The notes beneath the pieces were generated by a model that ran no database searches, had not been told where the DNA came from, and saw nothing but the letters and a program-made list of their open reading frames with translations. Source: Pleurotus djamor (Eukaryota > Basidiomycota > Agaricomycetes > Agaricales > Pleurotaceae). Taken from it: DNA of 42,710 nt. The translations under genes were made by a program, and so were the position numbers. Each line of letters begins with the position of its first letter. Within the stretch, counting starts at the first letter, position 1. Of the stretch, positions 22,458 to 32,848 are shown piece by piece. The stretch covers positions 1 to 42,710 of the forward strand of contig JAPEVF010000382.1 in NCBI GenBank assembly GCA_029747585.1. Direction: 5' to 3'.

Positions 22458-23564
22458 ATGGCGAACCCGCTCGTTGGCGTGTCTGCTGCACTCTCCGGCG
22501 AGACTCCGCGTCGCTCCGTCTTCAACCAGTTCTCCTTGGAAAAGAAAGTTGCCCTTGTCACCGGTGGTCAACGCGGGATCGGCTTGGAAGTCGCCCTTGG
22601 ATTTGCTGAAGCTGGCGCAGTCGTCTACTGTCTCGACCTTCCCACAGATCCCGACAACGACTTTAAGCTTGCTCAGGGTTACGCTTTAGCACTTCCTCCC
22701 TCGGCTCCTGGTGTAGAGAACGGACGACTGGAGTATGTCAGTGGTGATGTCAGTGATCAGTCACAAATGTGGGAGATCGCCGAAGATATCGTCGCCAAGG
22801 AAGGTCGTTTGGATATCTGCTTTGCCAATGCCGGCATAGTGAACGGTGCTACCAGCCTGGAATTTCCTGCCGACGATTTCACCAAGGTGCCTTCTTGCAC
22901 AGAAACCACGTAAAATTACTTGGTGCTTACATATGTGCCTTTGAGCATAGCTCATGTCCATCAATGTAAATGGCGTTCTGTATACCGCGCAAGCAGCTGG
23001 ACGTCAAATGGAAAAGTTGGGCATCCCAGGAAGCATCATCATGACAGCGAGTATATGTGGTAGCACTACAATCAAGGTGAGCACTGCGATTCTACCATAA
23101 TGTACCCAACGGAAACTGATGTGCGACAGAATCAACACTGGCTTGCGTATCAGACCAGCAAGTCTGCTGTGCTCCAGATGGCTCGGTCGATGGCTTGCGA
23201 ACTCGGCGTCAAAGGGATCCGTGTCAATACTCTTAGTCCCGGATTCATCGAAACCAAGTGCCCGCGCTTCCTCTTTGTGTCCCAAAGTCCACGCTAACCA
23301 GGGTCTGGTGTTTGCCTCGTTCATACAGGATGACTGGTGCATTCTTGAATCAAGAGCCCGAGCTGCGGAAGGAGTGGTCCGGTATGAACCCAATAGGCAG
23401 GCTCGGACGCCCTGATGAGCTGCGCGGTGCTTGTCTGTGGCTTGCAAGTGATGCCTCCTCATTCTGCACGGGAAGCGAGTAAGTCAACCATCACTTCACC
23501 TGTAAAGCAGTAATTTATGGCCATCCACAGTATCAAGGTCGATGGCGGACACTGTGCTTGGTAA
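22458..23564 (+). CDS. Short-chain dehydrogenase/reductase (right copy)
   Basis: The exons are 22458-22886, 22951-23076, 23130-23257, 23329-23478 and 23531-23564, giving 288 residues. All junctions close in frame with the same phases as the left copy. TGGQRGIG (cofactor loop), FANAG, YQTSK (catalytic Tyr-Lys) and DASSFCTG are intact. By eye about 21 of the first 143 residues differ from the left copy. Exon 2 has 4 of 42 differences and exon 3 only 2 of 43. The active-site residues are the same, so both copies are likely functional. The FAD oxidoreductase lies downstream on the same strand, suggesting the pair act on one substrate; that is inference from context. Confidence 0.92.
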
Positions 23565-24546
23565 TTGGAGCTTAAGTCTTGTCTTCTTGTGTGTATGTCT
23601 ATGAAACCTACTTCCGGGAATGTTAAGTACACCCAACATCGACCCAGCATCATCCTGTTTTGGGGCTCGCAGGGCGAGCGTACCAGCCTCCGACAACGAA
23701 GCCCCAGTACCCACCACTCAGCACTCAGACCAGATGTATGTACTCCCACGAATAAGTCGCCTCGCCTTCATCTCGCCCACTATGTCCACCTACATTTTGC
23801 GACGCCTTGGTTGTTCTGTGATTGACTCTGGACAAATTACTGAACATTTGTACCAAAATATAACTCCCTACGTCGTTCCCGACGAATCCTCGCAGCTCAT
23901 GTCGTCACCAGACTCCCAAGCGGAATCTATAATATTCGAATCCCTACCGAAAGCGGGTGGCCTAACGGTTAGTAGTGATTAGACTCTCGATGTCGTGCAG
24001 CTCAAACCATGTGTAATAGATGAACCTGACGTCCCAGGAATGTCATATGCAAGAAAAGCCAACCCCACTCCAGAAAGGCGCCCAATCATTGCACAACGTC
24101 CTTACGCTCTCGTTTTTTCGCCAAATTCCATTCTCGGCTATCGGTGGCTCTTTGGAGTGTACGCTCATCCCAGTTAGTATAGTTTCCCGACTCTCAACAG
24201 CGTTTAAACAGCTTGGCGTCGGTAAACTTGCTTTAGCACCATCCAAATGTGGGACGCGAGCCACCTTTGAGACGAACTCAACCCACACGAAACACTCATC
24301 TTGTCAAATACACATTCTCAACCACGACAACCGATCATATCCACATTGCAATGTGGTTCTCGCCATTCACGCATCTGGTCTGGATGCGGGAGCCAGTGGA
24401 TGGTTGACCTTCAACCGAGTGTCACAGAAGTCAACGGTACTCATGTGGAACGAGGATAGGGTAATATGGACTATGCTATAAAATGGGTTCTGATGAACGA
24501 GAGCCCTATAATTCTCCAAACAACTCCTCCTCGACGCTTCCTCGAC
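23565..24546. other. Intergenic region between right SDR and FAD oxidoreductase
   Basis: The ends match 2764-3389 inverted. The middle (about 23.7-24.05 kb) has no counterpart in the left arm. No gene is recognised in the extra sequence. Confidence 0.55.
24477..24483 (+). promoter_or_regulatory. TATA box of right FAD oxidoreductase
   Basis: TATAAAA about 65 nt upstream of the ATG at 24547, equivalent to the left copy's box. Confidence 0.55.
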
Positions 24547-26231
24547 ATGCCCTCTTCCTTCTCATCTCTCCTTCTCTTCGCTCTCATCGCTTCATCCCAA
24601 GCAGCGACCATCAGTAATGAACTCAGAAGGCAAATTGTCGCTAGCAACAACTGTGTAAGTCTCCTACTTTCTTCGATCGAGACTATTTCTGATCGTGTAT
24701 CCAATTCCAGTGTCAGGAACTGCTGACGAAGCTCGGTAGCGACAAAGTCATGTTGCCTGGCTCTACAGGCTTCCAGGAGCTCAGCGCGTCGTACTACACC
24801 CCTCAGGAGTCGGAGCTCGTGGCGCAATGCCGAGTTGCTGCTACCAATGCAGAAGATGTATCCGAGGCGGTCAAGATTGTCAAGCAAGGCGAATGCCCAT
24901 TTTCTGTACGGTCTGTTGGAAACATGCCTTGGGCCGGTGCAGCGAATATTGCTAGCCCTGGTATTGCTATTGATCTCCGACTCATCAATGCAACGACGCT
25001 GTCTGCAGACAGGAAAGTTGCAAGCCTTGGTCCTGGAGGGACATGGGGTGCGGTATATGACACCCTCGACCCGTTTGGAGTCACAGTCGTTGGTGGCCGC
25101 TCAAACATTGTTGGTGTNGGTGGTTTCATTCTTGGAGGTAAGCGAACGTCTTCCATCAATCGGAAGCCCGAGCGCTGATCACTTTGGCAGGCGGCTTCTC
25201 AAACCTATCGCCCGAACATGGATTTGCCTCNGACAATGTCGTCAACTATGAGGTCGTACTCTCNGACGGACGCATCGTNAACGCGAACGCAGCCTCGGAA
25301 CCTGANCTNTTNTGGGGTCTCAAGGGCGGNAGCACNAANCTCGGCATCATCACTCGCTTCGATGTCAAGGCGTACCCATTAACCCCCAAGTGGGGTGGAT
25401 TCAGAGGACATACNATTTCTACTGGCCCCGCGATATTCAATGCCATGACACAGATGATGGTGAAGCTGAAGAACGATCCGCATGGTGGAGGCTCTGTTGT
25501 GTGGGGCTACAACGAGATCATGCAGAACGACACGATCTTCTCTTCGTATGCTTACCTCGGTGCCNACGTCTCGCAAACGGACCTGTTCGACGANATGNTG
25601 GCNGTCCCNTCNATCCCTGGCACTGATTCTATCCGCGGNAATACCAANCAACAGTCGTTNAGNGGAGAGGTNGANGATGCCTTCCCTTCTGGACTGCGGC
25701 GTATATTTTCGACGGTNACNNTGAAGATNGATGTGGACATGGCAATTGGTATCTACGAGAAATGNCANGANCTCTTTGCACCNCTCNTTGGCAAGCCTCA
25801 AGTACAATGGTCTGCGTCATTCCAGCCCATCGCTGTGACNCATCTCCAAGCTACAGCTGCNAANGGTGGAACTCCCCTCGGACTCTCCCCTGCGGATGGC
25901 GACCTAATTCGTGAGCCTCTTCATGTCAATCGACATTCGCATATTGACCATCATTTCGTTTCTAGTTCTCAACCTCAACACCGTGTGGGCATCCAAGTCT
26001 GACGATGCTGCAATGGAGAGTGCTGTTCGTGGAGTGATCGCATGGGCAACTCAAGAAGCCAAGGCACGGAATGTACATCATCCCTGGTTGTACTCGAACT
26101 ACGCCCTACCTGAGCAAGATGTCTACTCGTCCTACGGTACCGCCAACCATCTTCGCCTGAAGAGTATCCAAAGCGCCTANGACCCAGACAACACCTTCGG
26201 TCGCTTCTGGAAGGGTGGCTTCAAGCTGTAA
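24547..26231 (+). CDS. Secreted FAD-linked oxidoreductase, BBE-type (right copy)
   Basis: The exons are 24547-24654, 24711-25137, 25191-25910 and 25966-26231, giving 506 residues with the same exon lengths as the left copy. It has a signal peptide (MPSSFSSLLLFALIASSQA), a FAD-binding domain (PWAGAANI, GPGGTWGAVYD, VVGGRSNIVG) and a C-terminal BBE motif (DPDNTFGRFW). As in the left copy, the FAD-linking His of RSGGH is replaced (RSVGN). Exon 2 differs from the left copy at about 4 of 142 residues. Dozens of single Ns occur from 25118 to 26376. Each stands for one base, keeps the frame, and can be read from the left copy. They are therefore assembly ambiguity, not mutation. Confidence 0.9.
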
Positions 26232-26401
26232 TTTCGTGATCGTTTTCTTGTCCCATTNATCATTATTCTGAGGCTCTAGAAGGACTTGTTTNNCTTTACT
26301 GTAATTCAGCTTGTATAATNCGATTTCTCTATGTATCTGTACTTTANGCCCTTGTCTAACACTTTCCACAAATTNAATATAACCGATGTCGGGCAATGCC
26401 A

Positions 26402-27705
26402 TCAAGTGGCATGTGACGCAGTTGATCTCGCTGAAAGCAACGCTTCAATTATATCAACCGAATATAGAATGAAAGACTGACAGTGGGGTAGAAAGCCTAA
26501 GTGGTCCCACATGCCTTCCCATGGTGTCAGCTCCGGTAATACCTGTGAGGAGGTACGGTAGTTTTTTGGCAGATACCGGCTGACGCCAGGTAGTTTCTCA
26601 AACCCATCAATGACCACGAGCGATGGGTAAACGCGGAACAACGAAGGGATGTCCGCAGATGTGTAACGGCTGTATCGTTGCGCTGAGAGCAACATATATC
26701 GTATAGGCGCGGAAGTGGGAAAAGACGCGGCGAGCGCAATGATGTCTTCAACCCTCTGCGGCGTCAGTGTCAGTGTTCATTGCCAGCGGAGAAAACATCG
26801 GAGAAATTACCCCTTCGTTACAGACCGCAAGGTATTCCAAGTTTGTGAATACTTTGGGGTCAAGTGAAGTGAAACCATGGCAGTATCCGCCTACTAAAGT
26901 AAGTGAACGAATTTTACCAAAGGCAACTTCATATGTGGGGCCAGAAAACCATTCGCACTTCAATTGGTATGACAAAGGTTCCTTCATGCTCAAGTGTTCG
27001 ATGGGTCGTCCGGGAACAACAAACGAAGCTGCGCGAGAACTGCCGATGAATGTCTTCAAGCGAGGCATGGCAGACGATGACGGATGAACGACGTCCATCT
27101 GGATGTCTGGCAGACGAAGGAACTCGAGCCACGGTAAGTGCTCCAGCATGTCGCAGATGTCAGGTTCTGGCCAGAGACCATCTAGCGCAAGATGTGTGAG
27201 GGAGACTGTATTGTTGGAGATGGTCTGAGGGATGACATGGTCAAATGAGATCTTCTCGATGTCGATTCTGCTGTTATTGAATACGGCAAAGTGAAGAAGC
27301 TGGTGCATTTTGCTGAGCATTTCAGGCAGTAGTCTAATCGTAGGCAGGGTCTGAGACCGTACTGTCTCTGAAGTGGGGTCATTGAGGTCGATGCTAAACT
27401 TCCTTGTGCAGGACGCGATGTATACATTCATCAACGCCGAATGCAGTTGTTTGGTGGACTTGTTATATTTCTTGATACGCGCCTTCTCTTTATATCTTTC
27501 CTCTGGGCACGAAAGCAGGATGTCTCGGTAGATGAACCGCTGGCAGACGCGGTAGAACTGACGCGAAACAAAAAGGAGGCGGTGGAAACGCGGAAAGCGG
27601 GCTTGTTCGATTATGCACCAAAGGACATCGTCTGGAAGTCTTTCATCTACGTTGGGAATCAGTACAACACAAGTGAGGGAATAGATCTATCGAACTTGAG
27701 GACAT
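26402..27705 (-). CDS. F-box/LRR-type protein
   Basis: The exons are 27696-27705, 26826-27646 and 26402-26755, with introns of 49 and 70 nt, giving 394 residues. The first exon is only 10 nt. It was deduced because the F-box (NERLPDDVLWCIIEQA) has no in-frame ATG, while ATGTCCTCAA plus a GTTCGA donor restores one. The F-box is followed by RFHRLLFVSRQFYRVC and LRR-like segments (LTHLALDGLW, LPWLEFLRLP, TNLEYLA). It is a likely SCF substrate receptor, target unknown, and not closely related to the F-box paralogs at 0-7 kb. Its stop codon lies inside the last 12 bp of the right inverted-repeat arm. Confidence 0.78.
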
Positions 27706-28257
27706 GGCGGTTTGCGGTGAACGAGAATGAGTCAGATTTACTTCACTGACTTGCCTATTTGTTGACCGTGAGAAGTACGCTTCCCACAGTCAGTAGATAA
27801 GGCAAATGCGTGAGCGATCCAAGAGTCATCAAAAGAAGACTCACAAAGAAGAAACAGATCCCCCCACCTCCTCGCTGCAGCCATCAATCAACCAAGATGT
27901 CCGTATAACACATACATACCATCAGAGCCTTTTGGCTATCATGTATTGGACTCACGAGAAGGACAAGACCCGAGGCAATGTGCTTGCAATGTGCTTAAAG
28001 GAGGAGCTTCGGCTACTGATTCTAAACCTCCGGCTAGGAAGAAGTGGCCTACTTGTCAACAAGGACAGTCGTACCGCGGTTTTAACCAGAGGAGATGTCA
28101 TTTACCGAGTGATGGAGGAGTGCGGTGAATAGTCTTGGTTGGGAATGACGGGGGAGCCCATCAGAACAGCCACCCGTAGCGAACTTATGAATTTGCGACA
28201 AAGCGAGTCATAGACGTGGCCGAGGATAGTCAACGACATGACATTAGGAAGAAACGC
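27706..28257. other. Intergenic region
   Basis: Promoter of the F-box gene and 3' flank of the HCNGP-like gene. A + strand open frame at 27806-28132 shows no protein-like pattern. Confidence 0.5.
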
Positions 28258-29379
28258 CTACTTCCATCGTGCACTACTTTTGTTGTGACTACTGGATGTG
28301 TACTCTTGACCATACCTGCCTTCACCACCGACATGAGTGCGATTTCTTTTTCCCCCACCCAGGACGGTGGCGGTTTTGTCTCGCTCTTGAAGTTTAGCCG
28401 GTGGGCCAGACGATGAAAATTCGATTCGGGACCGTTTGGTAGATGACGCCGTTTGTTGTTCCGACCGAGTTTTCTGGAATTCAGCTGGCGGTCAAGGTGT
28501 TAGTGTATAGGTCAGTAGGTAAAATGAATTCGGGCGTACCGATTTTATCCGCAAACCATTCATCCTGCATGTTGTCTGGATCCCACATGTCTTTCGGGAA
28601 ATTGGTGCTCCGTTCGTCCACGTCCACAAACTCTACGAGCTTCGCGTAAAGGTGAGGATTGCGAAAGGAGCGATTCGACATAAGAGAGTCATTGAAATGC
28701 TTCGGATTGGATGGGTCGCGTTTGAGGGAATGAAATTGAGCGAGCTTTGTCTGCCCAAAACCCGTTATGTAGCATTGAAATGAACGGAGATAGGACTGTG
28801 AGACTGACTTCAATGGCAGGGTTACAGGGTTCGGTTGATTCTGGAGGAATCCCCCAATCGTCCAAGCCAGGGATTTGAGGCGGTCGTAGAAGAGCACGGA
28901 TATCGGCCAACTCGTCCACTCCTGTGGGTGCATGGATTGGAGGGTCCACCACCGCTGACGTCGAAGGTTCCGACAATGGAATTTCTGGTTTCAAGGACTC
29001 GGTGGATGTCCTGTGGCGAGCATGTGCCTTGGTCGATGCAGTTGGCTTCCGTATTATGATTTGTGACTTTCCTTGGCGCCGTACTGATGCTATCCATTGA
29101 GCTGCGTGAAGACGTAGTAGAGGATGTGCTCACCATCTGACGAAGCAATTGAACCGCTTTTCAGTGACTTATCCTGTCCAAGACAGAAACGCAGCCAGAA
29201 AAGAGGGAAACAGAGATGAAATGGCGCAAGTAGGTTCTCTCACATTTATCTTGCTCGGTCCATGATTCTGGGTTTCCGGTTCTGAGTCGCTCAAGTCGTC
29301 GCCGTATGAGACAAGGCCTGGTAATAGAGAAAGTCAAGGAGAATACAAGGCAAGAGTGTGCAAATTCGGTACCTCGCAT
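28258..29379 (-). CDS. HCNGP-like (SAP30-binding-protein family) nuclear protein
   Basis: Six exons: 29373-29379, 29244-29317, 29134-29173, 28809-29083, 28540-28750 and 28258-28484, giving 277 residues with every junction in frame. The N-terminus is [17 protein letters not shown], the usual start of this family. The HCNGP domain (PF07818) is clear: [31 protein letters not shown], then [19 protein letters not shown] and [18 protein letters not shown]. Family members are nuclear proteins linked to SAP30/HDAC repression and to splicing. The first exon is 7 nt, the ATG plus four bases. It is transcribed divergently from GPI8 with only 53 bp between the two ATGs. Confidence 0.9.
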
Positions 29380-29432
29380 CTTGAGAAGGTAGTGGTTTGG
29401 GGTCAAGCTTCAAGCGCGCGCGGCGCTTCTTC
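29380..29432. promoter_or_regulatory. 53-bp bidirectional promoter/5'-leader region
   Basis: The region between the start codons of the HCNGP-like gene (minus) and GPI8 (plus). The two 5' leaders must be very short or overlap. It includes a GC-rich GCGCGCGCGGCGC stretch; no TATA box is seen. Confidence 0.6.
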
Positions 29433-30926
29433 ATGTTTCTCTCTCATTTCCTTTCCTTTCTCTTTTGCTTCACTTTCGTTGCTGCTTTTAGTACCCCTCA
29501 CGATGGCTCGGCGACCTTGAATCACTTCTTTGAGAAGAATAATGGGCAAGGACACACGAATAATTGGGCTGTCCTGGTTTGCGCATCGAGATATTGGTTC
29601 AACTACCGTGTAAGCTTACACCTCAAAGTCGATGCAGAGTATGTGCTGAAGCCATGTATAGCATATGGCCAACGCTCTAGGAATGTGAGCAACTTGTGCT
29701 CCTGTGATGGCTCGCAGGCTAAGATACTTTTGGGCCAGGTATCGCACCGTGAAGCGTCTTGGCATCCCGGACTCCAATATTATCTTGATGCTTGCCGACG
29801 ATGCAGCCTGCAATCCGAGAAACAAATACGCCGGATGTGTATATTCGAACTCTGGTCATACATTGGATCTCTATGGCGACAACATAGAAGTGGATTACCG
29901 AGGTAATGAAGTCACGGTGGAGAATTTGATTAGAGTCCTTACTGGTACGCAATATTCATATTCGGTCTACGACATATCTTCCTGAATGAATGGCCCAGGT
30001 CGCGTTTCTCCGTCAATGCCTCGCTCGAAGCGACTGCTTTCGGATGCCAATTCCAATATATTTGTCTTCATGACAGGCCATGGTGGCAACGAATTCCTGA
30101 AGTTTCAAGACAATGAAGAGATTAGCGCGTTTGACCTTGCGGACGCCTTCGAGCAGATGTATCAAAAGAAAAGGTACGCGTTCGGTGAGAGTGTTGCTTC
30201 GGAGAACGTCGCTCATTCATTGCAATGAATAGATATAATGAAATCTTCTTCATGATCGACACTTGTCAGGCGAACACGATGTACAGCAAATTCTACTCGC
30301 CTAACATTGTTGCGACTGGGTCCTCAAAGCTTGGCGAAAACTCGTATTCTGTAAGTGAATTTCATACCCACAAACTATGCATATACTCATCATCGTGCAG
30401 CATGACAACGATTACGAGATTGGTGTCGCAGTCATCGACAAATATACCCATTTCGTCCTGAACTTCCTAGAAAACGTCAACAAGACAAGCCAAACCACCA
30501 TGCAGGATCTCGTATGTGTACTTTCTGCCATAGTTGCTCCACCTCACTAAGTCCCCAAACCCTTAGTTCAATTCCTATGATGTGAAAACTATCGGTTCCA
30601 CTCCGGGTGTCCGCAGCGATCTCCTCCAACGTCCCTTGCACAAAACACTCATAACCGACTTCTTCGGAGGGGTGGCTCAAGTACAGGTCGAAGAGACCAT
30701 ACATGAGGCCGGCTCAGAATGGCTCCCTTCTTTATCGGTGAAGGATGCCCCTGCAGGCACCGAGCCGGTCGCTGAACCTTCGGTTGACTCTCTCAAGCCA
30801 CCAACTGTCTTGGCCACAGAGCCGTTCAATTTCCTGTCTTTGACCGGAAATCCTTTGATACCCCAACTTAGAGCCTGGGCTGCAGTTGGCGTCGTCGGGC
30901 TGCTTGGTGTCATGTGTCTATCGTAA
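29433..30926 (+). CDS. GPI8: GPI-anchor transamidase catalytic subunit Gpi8 (PIG-K)
   Basis: Seven exons: 29433-29609, 29662-29684, 29739-29944, 29999-30173, 30233-30350, 30401-30511 and 30567-30926, giving 389 residues. This is the caspase-like (clan CD, C13) cysteine protease of the ER GPI-transamidase complex, which cleaves the C-terminal signal of precursor proteins and attaches the GPI anchor. Seen: an N-terminal signal peptide ([19 protein letters not shown]), [34 protein letters not shown], the catalytic His in [11 protein letters not shown], the catalytic Cys in [12 protein letters not shown], and a C-terminal membrane segment ([16 protein letters not shown]). Exon 2 is 23 nt. The gene is complete with no lesion. 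Confidence 0.95.
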
Positions 30927-31282
30927 GATCTTGCTCCTAGCGATTCGTGCGTGTGACTGGTGGCTACTCCAAGGCAGATACGTACGGGCGTAGCGCCTAC
31001 GATATTCTATTTGACGAAGGGAAGATATTTATATGCCGTAGAATAAATAATACTGTGGTGGTACTACAATTGTTTATATACGTTGACTAGCATAAGTAAT
31101 ATGGATAGCATCCAAAGGACAATCTATACGGGAAGCAAGATGAAGATGATGCAAATTTGATTTTAGGGGGACGAGGAGCGGATGCGGGGAGGAAAGCAGG
31201 CATGATGAGGGAGGACATGATGGTGAGAGATGAGCCAGAATGTATTAATTGTCATCACATAAGAGGACGGGGATGTGTGAGG
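30927..31282. other. Tail-to-tail intergenic region
   Basis: Shared 3' flank of GPI8 (+) and the F-box gene (-). Nothing recognised. Confidence 0.5.
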
Positions 31283-32848
31283 CTATGAGGAGAAGGCAAG
31301 AAGCTTAATGCCGGCAGCATCGAAGACTGCCCGAGTTATGTCATTGATGCAACAATCATCATCATCTTCATCAGACATTTCTACGAAGACGCGCTTCAGC
31401 GACGGGCAACCAGCATCATTACGATTCGTGGCAAGATTGGTGAGTGCATCAAAATCGGGGGAGTCGAGAACCAGCTCAGCCAAGTCTGGACATGGTGTCA
31501 CTGCAACGCCAGAAGCCATATCCCTTGGCACTAGGGGATGTAAAGCCGAGAGGGGGGTGGTGTCCGTCTGGATGAGATGAAGCGAGCGAAGCGATGAACA
31601 CTGGACGAAGAGGGAGGACATGGAACTTGTCGTAGACGAGATGCCGTTGAGATGAAGTGTCGCAATTTTAGCAAGAGAAAGAGGTAAAGGAGGTATCATG
31701 GAAATGTCCATGGCTGGATCCCGTGAAAGCCATTCCATCAAGAAGGTGGCGTCTTGAATTTCCATCGGGTTTATCGTTCTAGATACATCTTCCATTGAGA
31801 GATATTCTAGGGACGGGAGGGAGAGCGTCGACAGAAGCTGTATCGTGTATTCAATGTCAACGAAGCCGATGGAGAAATGGGTGACCTTGGGAAGGATGAT
31901 AGGAGGTTCTGTGATATTAACACGGCTTGACATCTCAGGCGCACATGTTCGCTTCGATGGAAGCGGTGGCCGTGGACCCCAGCCAAGCAGAGTCAGCTTG
32001 AGTAGATCCGGACAACCAACAAGCATGTCCTTGAACTGCTCAAATGACGGCATGACATCGCTGGCGTGATACTTGATCTCCAGCTCTGACAGCCCCCTTA
32101 GCGCTGTGGAGGTCCAATCGATATGAACCCCGGCCAATGAGACAACACGCAGCTTGGACAATGCCGCGCCACAGAAGATGGGGATATGGCTTCGCAGTTC
32201 GAGGGGGCTGAAGGCTACCCCATTGGCAGCGAAGTAGGCATTGCACCGAGACAAGGACAGTTCTTCGAGCATAGGAGCTGACTGGATATGCTGAGCCCTT
32301 TCCAGAAATGTGTGTACTGGCGACCACGTATCTGACAGGAGCTCGAAGCGACGCCAACGGTGTGCATGGGGAAGGATCAGGTCAAGCACGCGCTGCATAT
32401 CTTCGCTGCCAAATGAATGAGAGTCTTCGTCCCAGTCCCATGATACATCGCGAAAATCGAGGAGAAGGTTTAGGGAATGCTGTTTCGATCGTGAGAGCCA
32501 TGTCGATGCTCGAAGTGCTTGTAAAGACGTAAAGGGGTTCGTAAGCGTAACGCATGTCCAAAGCCCCGCGTCGTTGAGCGCGATACGACGCCATCGTGTG
32601 CAGACATGGGACACAACGAGTGGGGTCACAAACGGATCAGCCTCGTCACTAGCGTGTGCTGCGTATTGGAATATGTAGCAGAGAATTTCCGGTGGCAGAT
32701 ACTCGGCCGACGGTCTGTTGCGGAGATTCAGATAAGCAAGACACCTGGCAATCCGTTGTACGCGTGCTAGTCGACCAGTGAATAGGTAATCGAGCAGCCT
32801 CGATGACACGCTGGATGGGGAGGTCGGAACAGTCGCGGTGCTGGGCAT
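31283..32848 (-). CDS. F-box-like protein
   Basis: A single open exon. I start at the ATG at 32848 (MPSTATVPTSPSSVSS), giving 521 residues. The frame stays open upstream to another ATG at 32920, which would add 24 residues of less protein-like sequence. The F-box-like domain is near residues 50-100 (LPPEILCYIFQYA, then VSHVCTRWRRIAL and LWTCVTL). This is the standard layout of the expanded Agaricomycete F-box family. The rest is LRR-like (MLEELSLSRC, LSKLRVVSLAG, CPDLAELVLD, CPSLKRVFVEM). It is a likely SCF receptor, target unknown. It is intronless in a window where nearly every other gene has introns, perhaps reflecting a retrocopy origin or just this subfamily's habit. Confidence 0.85.
   Translation of the reverse strand: MPSTATVPTSPSSVSSRLLDYLFTGRLARVQRIARCLAYLNLRNRPSAEYLPPEILCYIFQYAAHASDEADPFVTPLVVSHVCTRWRRIALNDAGLWTCVTLTNPFTSLQALRASTWLSRSKQHSLNLLLDFRDVSWDWDEDSHSFGSEDMQRVLDLILPHAHRWRRFELLSDTWSPVHTFLERAQHIQSAPMLEELSLSRCNAYFAANGVAFSPLELRSHIPIFCGAALSKLRVVSLAGVHIDWTSTALRGLSELEIKYHASDVMPSFEQFKDMLVGCPDLLKLTLLGWGPRPPLPSKRTCAPEMSSRVNITEPPIILPKVTHFSIGFVDIEYTIQLLSTLSLPSLEYLSMEDVSRTINPMEIQDATFLMEWLSRDPAMDISMIPPLPLSLAKIATLHLNGISSTTSSMSSLFVQCSSLRSLHLIQTDTTPLSALHPLVPRDMASGVAVTPCPDLAELVLDSPDFDALTNLATNRNDAGCPSLKRVFVEMSDEDDDDCCINDITRAVFDAAGIKLLAFSS

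Larger units (their letters stand above)
22206..26413. repeat. Right arm of large inverted repeat (SDR + FAD oxidoreductase)
   Basis: Inverted copy of 893-4751. The outer edge is CAAGTGGCATG at about 26413; the inner edge is CATTGG at 22206. Genes point outward in both arms. The arm is 4.2 kb and longer than the left one because of extra sequence between the two genes (about 23.7-24.05 kb). Confidence 0.85.

Noticed and set aside
27806..28132. Plus-strand 108-codon open frame
   Set aside because: Low-complexity, no family pattern, no flanking splice or promoter evidence.
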